Positions 50,807-59,077 of a stretch of DNA of 64,000 bases are shown in pieces (within the stretch, counting starts at the first letter, position 1; every line of letters starts with the position of its first letter). A program made the position numbers and the translations under genes. The stretch covers positions 124,001 to 188,000 of the forward strand of contig NZ_FZOY01000010.1 in assembly GCF_900188335.1 (NCBI RefSeq), read 5' to 3'. Under the pieces are notes generated by a model, which saw only the letters and a list, made by a program, of their open reading frames with translations, ran no database searches and had not been told where the DNA came from. The stretch comes from Tropicimonas sediminicola. GTDB taxonomy: Bacteria; Pseudomonadota; Alphaproteobacteria; Rhodobacterales; Rhodobacteraceae.

Positions 50807-52381
50807 ATGTTCAGAACAACCTTTTCGGCAGCGGCAATCGCTGTGAGCACCACGGCGTTGTCCGCATTTCCGGCCGCCGCGGAGAGTTTCAGCTGGGCCG
50901 GCACCACGGACCCGCAGACGATGGACCCGCATGCCGTCAACGCGGCGCCGGTCCTGTCCTTCCTCAACAACATCTACGAGGGCCTTGTCCGCCGCGGACC
51001 CGACATGGGCGTTGAGCCGTCGCTCGCCACCTCGTGGGAAGCGCTTCCCGACGGCGCCGGCTGGCGGTTCACCCTGCGCGAAGGCGTCACGTTCCACGAC
51101 GGCGCGGCCTTCAACGCCGATGACGTGATCTTCTCCTACGAGCGCGCCGCATCGGAAGCCTCCGACGTCCGCTCCTGGTTCGCGCCGGTGACCGAGGTGG
51201 TGCGGGTCGACGATTTCACCGTCGACTTCCTGACGGCCGCGCCGAACCCGCTGTTCCCCGGCTCGATCGCCAACTTCATGATCCTCGACTCCGACTGGGC
51301 GGCGGGCAACGGCGCCGAGCTTCCCGCGCGCGACGCCGAGAACTTCGCCACCCGTAACGCCAACGGCACCGGCCCCTTCTCGCTCGCCGGCCGCGATCCG
51401 GGCATCGAGACGCGCCTCGTGCCGAACGAAGGCTGGTGGGACATGGCCGAGCACAACCTGACCGAGGCGGTCTTCACCCCCATCGGCAACCCGGCCACCG
51501 GCCTTGCCGCGCTGCTGTCCGGCGAGATCGATTTCATCTCCCCGATCCCGCTGCAGGACGTCGAGCAGGTGGAATCCCGCGACGGCTTCAAGGTTCTCTC
51601 GGGGCTGGAGACGCGGGTGATCATGCTCGGCTTCGGGCATGACCACGAGACGCTGAAGTATTCCGAGGAAACCACGGACGCCAATCCGTTCCTCGATGCG
51701 CGCGTCCGTCTTGCCGTGGCGCAGGCGATCGACGTGGCGACGATCGACCGGGTGATCATGCGCGATGCTGCCGAACCGGCGAGCCAGCTTCTGCCCGAGG
51801 GCCTGTCCGGCTGGTCCGCCGCGCACGCCGAGCGGCCCACCTTCGACGCCGAGGCCGCCAAGACCCTGCTCGCCGAGGCCGGCTACCCCGACGGCTTCTC
51901 CTTTGGCCTGATGTGCCCGAACGACCGCTACATCAACGACGAGGCCGTCTGCCGCGCCGTCGCGTCCATGCTGGCGCGTGTCGGGATCGAGGCCAACGTG
52001 AACGCGATGCCGGTGCGTGGCTACTGGGACGAGCTGCGGTCGGATAATTTCGACATGTACCTGCTCGGCTGGTCGCCCGGCACCTTCGACGCGGAGCACC
52101 CGATCCGCTTCCTCGCGCACACCCCGAACGAGCGGCTGGGCACCTGGAACTTCGGCGGCTTTTCCAGCGCCCGGATCGACGAGTTGCTCGAACCGATCCA
52201 GCAGGAGATCGACGAGGCCGCCCGCCAGGCGATGATCGACGAGGTTGCCGGCATCCTGCAGGAGGAAGTCGCCTATGTACCGCTCTACACCGAGCCGCTG
52301 ATCTGGGCGATGAAGGAGAGCGTCGAGGTGGTTCAGCGCCCCGACAACTTCTTCATGCTGCGTTGGGTCACGGTCAACTGA
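50807..52381 (+). CDS. ABC transporter substrate-binding protein, family 5 (peptide/nickel/opine type)
   Basis: A 524-residue periplasmic binding protein of the DppA/OppA family. The signal peptide (TTFSAAAIAVSTTALSAFPA, mature ESFSWAGTTDPQTMDPH) lacks a lipobox Cys. Diagnostic stretches are NIYEGLVRRGPD, WRFTLREGVTFHDGAAFNAD and FLDARVRLAVAQAID. The ATG at 50807 follows a GAGAGGG site; an in-frame ATG at 50735 precedes the signal peptide by 24 residues and is less likely. It leads an ABC operon with two permeases and a fused ATPase. Ligands of this family include peptides, glutathione and other small compounds; it cannot be narrowed. Confidence 0.92.
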   Translation: MFRTTFSAAAIAVSTTALSAFPAAAESFSWAGTTDPQTMDPHAVNAAPVLSFLNNIYEGLVRRGPDMGVEPSLATSWEALPDGAGWRFTLREGVTFHDGAAFNADDVIFSYERAASEASDVRSWFAPVTEVVRVDDFTVDFLTAAPNPLFPGSIANFMILDSDWAAGNGAELPARDAENFATRNANGTGPFSLAGRDPGIETRLVPNEGWWDMAEHNLTEAVFTPIGNPATGLAALLSGEIDFISPIPLQDVEQVESRDGFKVLSGLETRVIMLGFGHDHETLKYSEETTDANPFLDARVRLAVAQAIDVATIDRVIMRDAAEPASQLLPEGLSGWSAAHAERPTFDAEAAKTLLAEAGYPDGFSFGLMCPNDRYINDEAVCRAVASMLARVGIEANVNAMPVRGYWDELRSDNFDMYLLGWSPGTFDAEHPIRFLAHTPNERLGTWNFGGFSSARIDELLEPIQQEIDEAARQAMIDEVAGILQEEVAYVPLYTEPLIWAMKESVEVVQRPDNFFMLRWVTVN

Positions 52382-52400
52382 TCCGGGCGAGGCAGGAGCG

Positions 52401-53375
52401 ATGGTCGCATTCATCCTGAAAAGGCTGGTCCAGTCCGTCTTCGTGATGCTGGCCGTCGCTTTCCTTGCCTTTTCGCTGTTCAAGTTCGTGGGCGACCCGA
52501 TCAGCCAGATGACCGGGGTCGAGACCTCCATCGAGGACCAGGAACGCCTGCGCGAGGAGCTGGGTCTGAACGACCCGTTCTTCGTGCAGTTCGCCCGCTT
52601 CACCGGCGACATGCTACAGGGCGATTTCGGCTATTCCTTCCGCACCCGCGAACCGATCGGAGAGATGCTCCTGTCGCGGCTGCCTGCCACGCTGGAGCTG
52701 GGCACGGTGGCGCTGGTGATATCGCTGATCGTCGGCATTCCGGCGGGCGTCTACACGGCGCTCCGGCCGCGCGGGCTGGTCAGTCAATCGATCCTGATCG
52801 CCACGCTGATCGGGGTGTCGATCCCGACCTTCGTGATCGGCATCCTGCTGATCTTCCTGTTCGGCGTGCAGCTGGGATGGCTGCCGACCTACGGCCGCGG
52901 CGGAACGGTCGAGATCGGCTGGTGGCGCTCGTCGCTGTTTACTGTGGAGGGCTGGCGTTCCCACGTCCTGCCGGCGCTCACGCTCGGCCTGTTCCAGCTC
53001 ACCCTCACCATGCGCCTTGTCCGCGCGCAGATGATGGAGGTCATGCGCACCGACCACATCCGCTTCGCCATCGCCCGCGGGGTGCCGTGGCGCAGCATCC
53101 GCTACCGTCACGCGCTGTCGAACACCATGATTCCGGTGATCACCGTGATCGGGCTTCAGTTCGGCGGCGTGATCGCCTTTTCCATCGTCACTGAGAGCGT
53201 GTTCCAGTGGCCGGGCATGGGCCTGCTCTTCCTGGAGTCCATTCGCTTCGTCGATATCCCCGTAATGAGCGTCTACCTCGTGGTGATCGCGTTCTTCTTC
53301 GTGATCATCAACCTGCTGGTCGATCTGCTCTACCTTGCCATCGACCCGCGCCTGCGGGTCCGGGAGAGCGTGTGA
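52401..53375 (+). CDS. ABC transporter permease, DppB type
   Basis: A 324-residue inner-membrane protein with six transmembrane helices. Typical DppB features: the N-terminal KRLVQSVFVMLAVAFLAFSL helix, GLNDPFFVQFARFTGDMLQG, a large second loop, and the coupling-helix EAA-like segment IARGVPWRSIRYRHALSNTM. It starts 19 bp after the binding-protein stop and its stop overlaps the next start by one base (TGATG). Confidence 0.93.
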   Translation: MVAFILKRLVQSVFVMLAVAFLAFSLFKFVGDPISQMTGVETSIEDQERLREELGLNDPFFVQFARFTGDMLQGDFGYSFRTREPIGEMLLSRLPATLELGTVALVISLIVGIPAGVYTALRPRGLVSQSILIATLIGVSIPTFVIGILLIFLFGVQLGWLPTYGRGGTVEIGWWRSSLFTVEGWRSHVLPALTLGLFQLTLTMRLVRAQMMEVMRTDHIRFAIARGVPWRSIRYRHALSNTMIPVITVIGLQFGGVIAFSIVTESVFQWPGMGLLFLESIRFVDIPVMSVYLVVIAFFFVIINLLVDLLYLAIDPRLRVRESV

Positions 53376-54280
53376 TGCTGGGGCGCCTGATGCAGTCCGA
53401 AGCGGTCTGGCTGTTCTCGCGCAGCCCCGCCGCGATCCTCGCCGCCATCGCGGCGGTTACCATCGTGCTCGGCGCGCTCTTCGCGCCGTGGATCGCACCG
53501 ACCGATCCATATGACCTCTCGTCCTTCTCGCTGATCGACGGGCTTCTTCCCCCGGTCTGGGAGGACGGCGGCGATCCGCGCTTCCTGCTCGGCACCGACG
53601 ACCAGGGGCGGGACATGTTCTCCTCCATCCTCTACGGCGCGCGCCTGTCGCTGGCGATCGCCGCCATGGCCATGGCCATCGCGCTGGTTCTCGGGGTGGG
53701 GCTCGGCCTCGCCGCCGGCTACTACGGCGGGCGCTTCGACGCTGTCGTCATGCGCATCGCCGACGTGCAACTGGCGCTTCCGGCGATCCTGACCGCGCTG
53801 CTGATCGACGGCATCTCCCGCGGGATCCTGCCGCGCGACATGCACGACGACCTCCGCCTCGGTGTCATCACCGTCGCGATTGCCCTGTCCCTCTGGGTGA
53901 ACTTCGCCCGCACCGCGCGCGCCTCCGTCTTCGTCGAGCGCAACAAGGATTACGTGCAGGCCGCGATCATGATGGGCCAGCACCCGCTCCGGATCATGGC
54001 GCGCCACATCCTTCCCAACATCCTCGGCCCGCTGCTCGTGATCGCCACGGTCGACCTCGCCTCCGCGATCCTTCTGGAGGCGACCCTTTCGTTCCTCGGC
54101 GTCGGGTTGCCTGCGGATTCCCCCTCGCTCGGCACGCTGATCCGGATCGGGATGCAGTACCTGCTGTCCGGCGAATGGTGGATCCTTTGGATCCCGACCC
54201 TGTTCCTCGTCGTGCTCGTCGTCGCCATCAACCTGCTCGGCGACTTCCTGCGCGACCTCTTCAACCCGAGTTTGCGCTGA
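53375..54280 (+). CDS. ABC transporter permease, DppC type
   Basis: A 301-residue inner-membrane permease. It has the DppC N-terminal helix, the HPLGTD-like FLLGTDDQGRDMFSSILYGA, LSLAIAAMAMAIALVLGVGL, and the coupling segment IMMGQHPLRIMARHILPNIL. It pairs with the DppB-type permease upstream and shares one-base stop/start overlaps with both neighbours, showing tight translational coupling. Confidence 0.93.
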   Translation: MLGRLMQSEAVWLFSRSPAAILAAIAAVTIVLGALFAPWIAPTDPYDLSSFSLIDGLLPPVWEDGGDPRFLLGTDDQGRDMFSSILYGARLSLAIAAMAMAIALVLGVGLGLAAGYYGGRFDAVVMRIADVQLALPAILTALLIDGISRGILPRDMHDDLRLGVITVAIALSLWVNFARTARASVFVERNKDYVQAAIMMGQHPLRIMARHILPNILGPLLVIATVDLASAILLEATLSFLGVGLPADSPSLGTLIRIGMQYLLSGEWWILWIPTLFLVVLVVAINLLGDFLRDLFNPSLR

Positions 54281-55983
54281 TGCTGGAAGTCGAGAACCTC
54301 ACCGTCCGGTTCCGTCACCGGCAGGGCACCACGACGGCCGTCGAGGACGTCTCACTGAACGTCGGACGCGGCGAGATCCACGGGCTTGTCGGCGAGTCCG
54401 GGGCCGGCAAGTCCACCATCGGCGCGGCGATCATGGGCCTGCTGCCCGCGGCGGGCGAGATCGCCTCCGGCAACCTCCACCTCGACGACACCGACCTGCG
54501 CGCCCTCACGCCGATGGAGGCCCACCGCCTGCGCGGCAAGCGCATCTCGATGATCTTCCAGGATCCGCAGACCAGCCTGGACCCGCTGATGACGGTGGAA
54601 GCCCAGTTGATCGAGACGATCCAGGCGCACGAGGACATCAGCACCGAGGCCGCCCGGCGGCGGGCCATCGAATTGCTGGAGGAGATCGGTATCGCCCGGG
54701 CCGAAACGCGCATCCGCGCCTACCCGCACCAGTTCTCCGGCGGCATGCGGCAGCGCGTGGTCATCGCGCTCGCGCTTTGCACCAACCCGGAACTGATCAT
54801 CGCCGACGAGCCAACCACCGCGCTCGACGTGGCCGTGCAGGCGCAGGTGCTGGACCTGATCCGGCAACTCGCCGACACGCGCGGCGTGGGGTTCATCCTG
54901 ATCACCCACGACATCGGTGTGATCGCGCAGGTCTCGGACCGCGTGACGGTGCTGCGCGGCGGGCGGGTGGTGGAACAGGGCCCGACCCCGCAGGTGCTCG
55001 GCGCGCCGGAACAGCCCTATACCAAGGCGCTCATGGCCGCCGTGCCGCCGCTCGACCGCAAGCTCGACCGCTTCCGCCTGCCCCGTGTCGCGGGCGAGGA
55101 GGAGGAGGCAGCCTCGGCCAGCGCCGCGAAGGAGGCCGAGGATTGGCTGATGTCGGGCAGTGGCACCGGGCTCGGTCCGGCGTTGGACCTGTCGGACATC
55201 ACCGTGCGCTTTCGCGGCGAACGGCGCGGCTTTCTCGGCGCGCGAGAGGATTTCACCGCGCTCGACGGTGTTTCGCTGTCGGTCCGGCCCGGCACGGTGA
55301 TGGGGCTGGTGGGCGAGAGCGGCTCCGGCAAGTCGACGCTGGCCAAGGTCGTCGCGGCGCTGGTGCAGCCGGCTTCCGGCGAGATGACGCTCGACGGCGC
55401 GCCGCTGCCGCCGATGCGCAGCCGCTCGCGCCACGACCCGTCCCGCCGCCTCGTGCAGATGGTGTTCCAGGACCCGTTCTCCAGCCTGAACGCGCGGCAT
55501 CGCGTGCTCGGCATCCTGTCCGAACCGCTCCGCCTCTACGGGTTGGAGACGGACGCGGCCCGGCGCGAACGGCTTGTGCGCGCCATGCTGGCGCTGGTCG
55601 GCCTCCCGCCGGAGGCCGCCGATCGCTACCCCCACCAGTTCTCGGGCGGACAGCGCCAGCGCATCGCCGTTGCCCGAGCGCTGCTCTCCCGCCCCGGCCT
55701 GCTGATCTGCGACGAGCCGACGAGCGCCCTCGACGTCTCGATCCAGGCGCAGGTCTTGAACCTCCTGAAGGATCTCCAAACCCGCTTCGGCCTGACCACG
55801 CTGTTCATCAGCCACAACCTCGCCGTGGTGCGCCAGATGTCAGACGATATCGCGGTTCTGAAGGACGGATCGCTCGTCGAGACTGGCCCGTCCGAGCCAT
55901 TTTTCGCCGGCCCGCAAGCCACGTATTCGCAGGAGTTGCTGGCGCAGACGCCGACGGTGCGCTTCGGGCCACGGGCGGCCTGA
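54280..55983 (+). CDS. ABC transporter ATPase, fused DppD-DppF double cassette
   Basis: A 567-residue protein with two complete ATP-binding cassettes in one chain. The first (~1-265) has Walker A GESGAGKST, signature FSGGMRQR and Walker B LIIADEPTTALD. The second (~300-567) has GESGSGKSTLAK near residue 345, FSGGQRQR and LLICDEPTSALD. The D-like cassette comes first and the F-like second, with a short Glu/Ala linker (~275-300). It powers the DppBC-type permeases upstream, overlapping the preceding stop by one base. Such fusions (as in GsiA or YejF) are common in peptide and glutathione importers. Confidence 0.93.
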   Translation: MLEVENLTVRFRHRQGTTTAVEDVSLNVGRGEIHGLVGESGAGKSTIGAAIMGLLPAAGEIASGNLHLDDTDLRALTPMEAHRLRGKRISMIFQDPQTSLDPLMTVEAQLIETIQAHEDISTEAARRRAIELLEEIGIARAETRIRAYPHQFSGGMRQRVVIALALCTNPELIIADEPTTALDVAVQAQVLDLIRQLADTRGVGFILITHDIGVIAQVSDRVTVLRGGRVVEQGPTPQVLGAPEQPYTKALMAAVPPLDRKLDRFRLPRVAGEEEEAASASAAKEAEDWLMSGSGTGLGPALDLSDITVRFRGERRGFLGAREDFTALDGVSLSVRPGTVMGLVGESGSGKSTLAKVVAALVQPASGEMTLDGAPLPPMRSRSRHDPSRRLVQMVFQDPFSSLNARHRVLGILSEPLRLYGLETDAARRERLVRAMLALVGLPPEAADRYPHQFSGGQRQRIAVARALLSRPGLLICDEPTSALDVSIQAQVLNLLKDLQTRFGLTTLFISHNLAVVRQMSDDIAVLKDGSLVETGPSEPFFAGPQATYSQELLAQTPTVRFGPRAA

Positions 55984-56027
55984 GTGCATCTCTCAACCGC
56001 AGGCCCGAGATATTGCGCGAACTGAAT

Positions 56028-56690
56028 ATGTCTCCTAACTTTGCAGCGAAGGTTTCAGAGGCGGACGAGGGAATGCAGGCGACCGGAGAGACGACGCGAC
56101 CGCGCGGGCGGCCCAGGAACGTGCCGAAGGATCGGGCGCTGGACGCCGCGGTGCGGCTGTTCTGGGCCTCGGGCTATGACGCCGCCTCGATCGACCAGCT
56201 CTGCCGCGAGACGGGAATGCCACGCGCCAGTCTCTACCAGGATTACGGCGGCAAGCAGGGCCTGTTCCTCGCCGCGATCGCCCATTACGTCGACACCCGG
56301 CTCAGGCCGATTGGCCAGGCGCTCGGCCCGGCCGGATCGCTGGAAGACGACCTTGCGCGCTTCTTCGAGGCGGTCGTCGCGCTGGCGACCAGAGACAGCC
56401 AGACGCCGGGTTGCCTGATCTCCTGCGTGCTGGCCGAAGTGGCCGGGGCGAACGAGACCTTCCGCCAGGAGCTCGACAGCCGTTTCACGGCCCTCGAGAA
56501 CCGCATCCACGAACGCCTGTCGCATGGTGCCGACGCCCCGGACAACGCCCGCGCGCTCGCCGGCATGCTGGCCGCTGTTGCCCGTGGCATGATGCTGCGG
56601 GCAAGAGCCGGCGCGACGGCTGTGGATCTCGAAGCCATCGCAGAGGTGACGCTTGCGACCCTTTGCAGCGAGCGATCGCTTTGCCGGTGA
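56028..56690 (+). CDS. TetR/AcrR-family transcriptional regulator
   Basis: A 220-residue regulator. After a ~25-residue polar arm containing RPRGRPRN, the helix-turn-helix is clear (YDAASIDQLCRETGMPRASL, YQDYGGKQGLF). The ligand domain has the CLISCVLAEVAG segment, which with this HTH resembles AcrR/NemR-like regulators that respond to electrophiles through Cys, although this is only a resemblance. It starts 44 bp after the fused ABC ATPase on the same strand and is probably part of that operon or controls it. The ATG at 56073 is an alternative start. Confidence 0.87.
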   Translation: MSPNFAAKVSEADEGMQATGETTRPRGRPRNVPKDRALDAAVRLFWASGYDAASIDQLCRETGMPRASLYQDYGGKQGLFLAAIAHYVDTRLRPIGQALGPAGSLEDDLARFFEAVVALATRDSQTPGCLISCVLAEVAGANETFRQELDSRFTALENRIHERLSHGADAPDNARALAGMLAAVARGMMLRARAGATAVDLEAIAEVTLATLCSERSLCR

Positions 56691-57201
56691 AACCCGGAAT
56701 GCCAAGGGCCAACGGCCTCGTGACCTCGAGACCGGCCAGTTCACCATTCGGGCCGGAGACTGCCTGTGGTTCGCCGGGACCGCGCTGTGGTAATGCTCCA
56801 GCAAAGACCTACAGTTGACCGGAAGCCGGCAAAGAGAACCGAAGAGAGCAGGTCCCGAACATGCAGAACGCAAGAACGCCCCGGACCGGGCACCGGAGCT
56901 CAGGATGGCTGTCGCTGCATGGCTTCCCCCGCAAACGGAAACGCGAGGCAAACCCCGTCTGGTCTCACGCTCAGTTGACAGAAAACGAGCCAGTTTTCAG
57001 ACCCCTCGTTCTGAATATGGGCTATGACCCATTCGGAACTGACGCCCTTGGCGCGGCGTCGGGCATACCTGTACGGAGCTGTGACGTGGAAAGACCTGCC
57101 CCCAACACGGTGCTGACCAATGCAGGGGCCTTGGCACGGCGCCTGCCCGCCGGCCATGCTCCCTGCCCGGCTGAACGGCAGACGCCCGCCCGGAGACACG
57201 C
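56691..57201. other. Intergenic region before the ynjF-like gene
   Basis: This gap of 511 bp has no recognisable gene. It contains an inverted repeat GAAAAC-N6-GTTTTC at 56981-56998 just after a TTGACA hexamer (56975-56980), with no fitting -10 box, and a GTTCTGAATATGG stretch at 57009-57021 also seen upstream of the peptide-type ABC operon. Short open frames here lack coding signs. Confidence 0.45.
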
Positions 57202-57876
57202 ATGATCGACGCCCGCATCCTTCCGCTCCAGCGGCGCATCCTGCATCCCCCAGCGCAACGCCTGGTTGCCATGGGCGTGAGCGCCGATCAGGTCACGCTT
57301 GCGGGCTTCGTTCTCGGCGCGCTCAGCCTGCCAGCGCTGGCATTCGGCGCCTATTGGCTCGCCCTCGCGCTGATCCTGCTGAACCGACTGATGGACGGGC
57401 TCGACGGGGCGATTGCGCGGATCACGGGACCGACCGACCGCGGCGCCTTTATCGACATCGCCTTCGATTTCGCCTTCTACGCGCTGGTGCCGCTCGGCTT
57501 TGCCCTGGCGGACCCCGACGCGAACGCGCTTGCCGCCGCCGCCCTGATCACCGCCTTCGTCGGCACCGGATCCTCGTTCCTGGCCTTCGCGACCATCGCG
57601 GCCAAGCGGAAGATCTCGACCGAGAAATACCCCTCCAAGGGCATCTACTACCTCGGCGGGCTGACGGAAGGGGCCGAAACGATCTCGGTTTTCGTGCTGA
57701 TGTGCCTCGCCCCGTCGTTCTTTCCGCTTCTGGCCTACCTCTTCGCAACCGCCTGCGTGATGACGGCGTTCAGCCGCTGGTACCAGGGCTGGGTCATGCT
57801 CGCCCCGAGCGACACCATTTCACAATCGCGGCCAGAGACGCACCACGCGCCGGCCCTGGTTCAGATCGATCGCTAG
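57202..57876 (+). CDS. ynjF: CDP-alcohol phosphatidyltransferase-family membrane protein (YnjF-like)
   Basis: A 224-residue integral membrane enzyme with five or six helices. The CDP-alcohol phosphotransferase motif is present with D65, D68, D85 and D89 (DGLDGAIAR, then GAFIDIAFD), though with seven rather than eight residues between the Arg and Gly. The family transfers a phospho-alcohol from a CDP donor to an acceptor alcohol. The ATG at 57202 follows GGAGA. It is 13 bp upstream of a ynjB-like gene and followed by ynjC- and ynjD-like genes, the same set as in E. coli ynj. Acceptor unknown. Confidence 0.85.
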   Translation: MIDARILPLQRRILHPPAQRLVAMGVSADQVTLAGFVLGALSLPALAFGAYWLALALILLNRLMDGLDGAIARITGPTDRGAFIDIAFDFAFYALVPLGFALADPDANALAAAALITAFVGTGSSFLAFATIAAKRKISTEKYPSKGIYYLGGLTEGAETISVFVLMCLAPSFFPLLAYLFATACVMTAFSRWYQGWVMLAPSDTISQSRPETHHAPALVQIDR

Positions 57877-57889
57877 ACGAGGTCCCCCA

Positions 57890-59077
57890 ATGCTCCGCAC
57901 CGCACTCCTCTCGCTAGCCGCAGCCCTTGCGGCCAGCCCAACACTGGCCGACTGGCCGGAGACGCTCGAGGCCGCGCGCGGACAGACGGTCTACTGGAAT
58001 GCGTGGGGCGGCGATGCCCGGACCAACGCCTTCATCGCCTGGGTGGGCGAGGAGACCGAGGAACGCTTCGGCGTTTCGGTCCAGCACGTTCGGCTGACCG
58101 ACACGGCCGAGGCGGTGACGCGCGTTCTCTCGGAGCGTGCGGCGGGCCGGGACGAGGACGGCTCGGTGGACCTTATCTGGATCAACGGGCCGAACTTCCT
58201 GTCCATGAAAGAGCAGGACCTGCTGTTCGGCCCGTTCGTCTCCGACCTGCCGAATGCAGAATACCTCGACCTGGCGCCGGACGCGGCCGCATCGCTCGAC
58301 TTCACCGTGCCGGTCGATGGCATGGAGAGCCCCTGGCGGCTGGCGCGCTTCGTCTTCGCCTACGACAGCGCCCGGATCGACTCCCCGCCGAAGACGATGG
58401 CCGATTTCCCAGACTGGGCTGCGGCCAATCCGGGTCGCTTCACCCACCCTGCACCGTCCAACTTCATGGGCGCCACCTTCCTGAAACAGGCGCTGGTCGA
58501 GCTGGCGCCCGATCCTGCGCGGTTGCTCGAACCGACGGACGAGGCCGCATTCGCCGCGCAGACCGAGCCGCTCTGGGCCTGGTATGACGCGCTGCGCCCG
58601 CACCTCTGGCGCGGTGGCGAGACCTTTCCCGAGAACGAAAGCGTGCAGCAACAATTGCTGAACGACGGCGAGGTCGATATTGCGATGTCGTTCGACCCGG
58701 CCTCGACCGCGGCGATGATCGCGCAGGGTCTGCTGCCGGAGAGCGCCCGTGTCTTCGTCCCCGCGGGGGGCTCCATCGGCAACGTGAGCTTCGTGGCCAT
58801 TCCCTACAACGCCGCGAATGCCGAGGGCGCGCAGGTCGTCGCGAACTTCCTGCTCGACCCGGCGGTCCAGGCGAGGATGCAGAACATCGAGGTGATGGGA
58901 TCCTTTTCCGTGCTCGATCCGGCGCGGCTCGACGAGGAGGCCCGCGCTGCCTTCGACGCACTTCCAACCGCGCCTGCGCTGCCGACGCTGGAGGCGCTCG
59001 GCCCGACCCTGCCGGAACCGCACCCGAGCTGGATGACGCGGCTGACCGAGGAATGGGCGCGACGCTACACGAAATGA
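57890..59077 (+). CDS. ynjB: ABC transporter substrate-binding protein, YnjB-like
   Basis: A 395-residue periplasmic binding protein with a short signal peptide (LSLAAALAASPTLA, mature DWPETLEAARGQTVYWNAWG). WNAWGGDARTNAFIAWV, VDLIWINGPNFLSMKEQDLL and NFMGATFLKQAL are characteristic of YnjB, a relative of thiamine and polyamine binding proteins. The stop overlaps the permease start in ATGA. Together with the next two genes it makes a complete importer. The ligand is unknown; E. coli YnjBCD is also not firmly assigned. Confidence 0.88.
   Translation: MLRTALLSLAAALAASPTLADWPETLEAARGQTVYWNAWGGDARTNAFIAWVGEETEERFGVSVQHVRLTDTAEAVTRVLSERAAGRDEDGSVDLIWINGPNFLSMKEQDLLFGPFVSDLPNAEYLDLAPDAAASLDFTVPVDGMESPWRLARFVFAYDSARIDSPPKTMADFPDWAAANPGRFTHPAPSNFMGATFLKQALVELAPDPARLLEPTDEAAFAAQTEPLWAWYDALRPHLWRGGETFPENESVQQQLLNDGEVDIAMSFDPASTAAMIAQGLLPESARVFVPAGGSIGNVSFVAIPYNAANAEGAQVVANFLLDPAVQARMQNIEVMGSFSVLDPARLDEEARAAFDALPTAPALPTLEALGPTLPEPHPSWMTRLTEEWARRYTK

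Noticed and set aside
50102-52612. Minus-strand open frame of about 840 codons
   Set aside because: Antisense to the cyclase end and the ABC binding protein; it spans two unrelated genes and has no domain.
50742-57021. GTTCTGAATATGG present at 50741-50753 and 57009-57021, with CTGAATATG also at the start of the TetR gene near 56022
   Set aside because: Tempting as a TetR-regulon site, but it is not palindromic, and chance alone would give some repeated 13-mers in 64 kb. It needs conservation data before being called.
56861-57205. Open frame of 114 codons upstream of the ynjF-like gene
   Set aside because: Several overlapping frames are open here, none with a good start site or recognisable content; probably non-coding.
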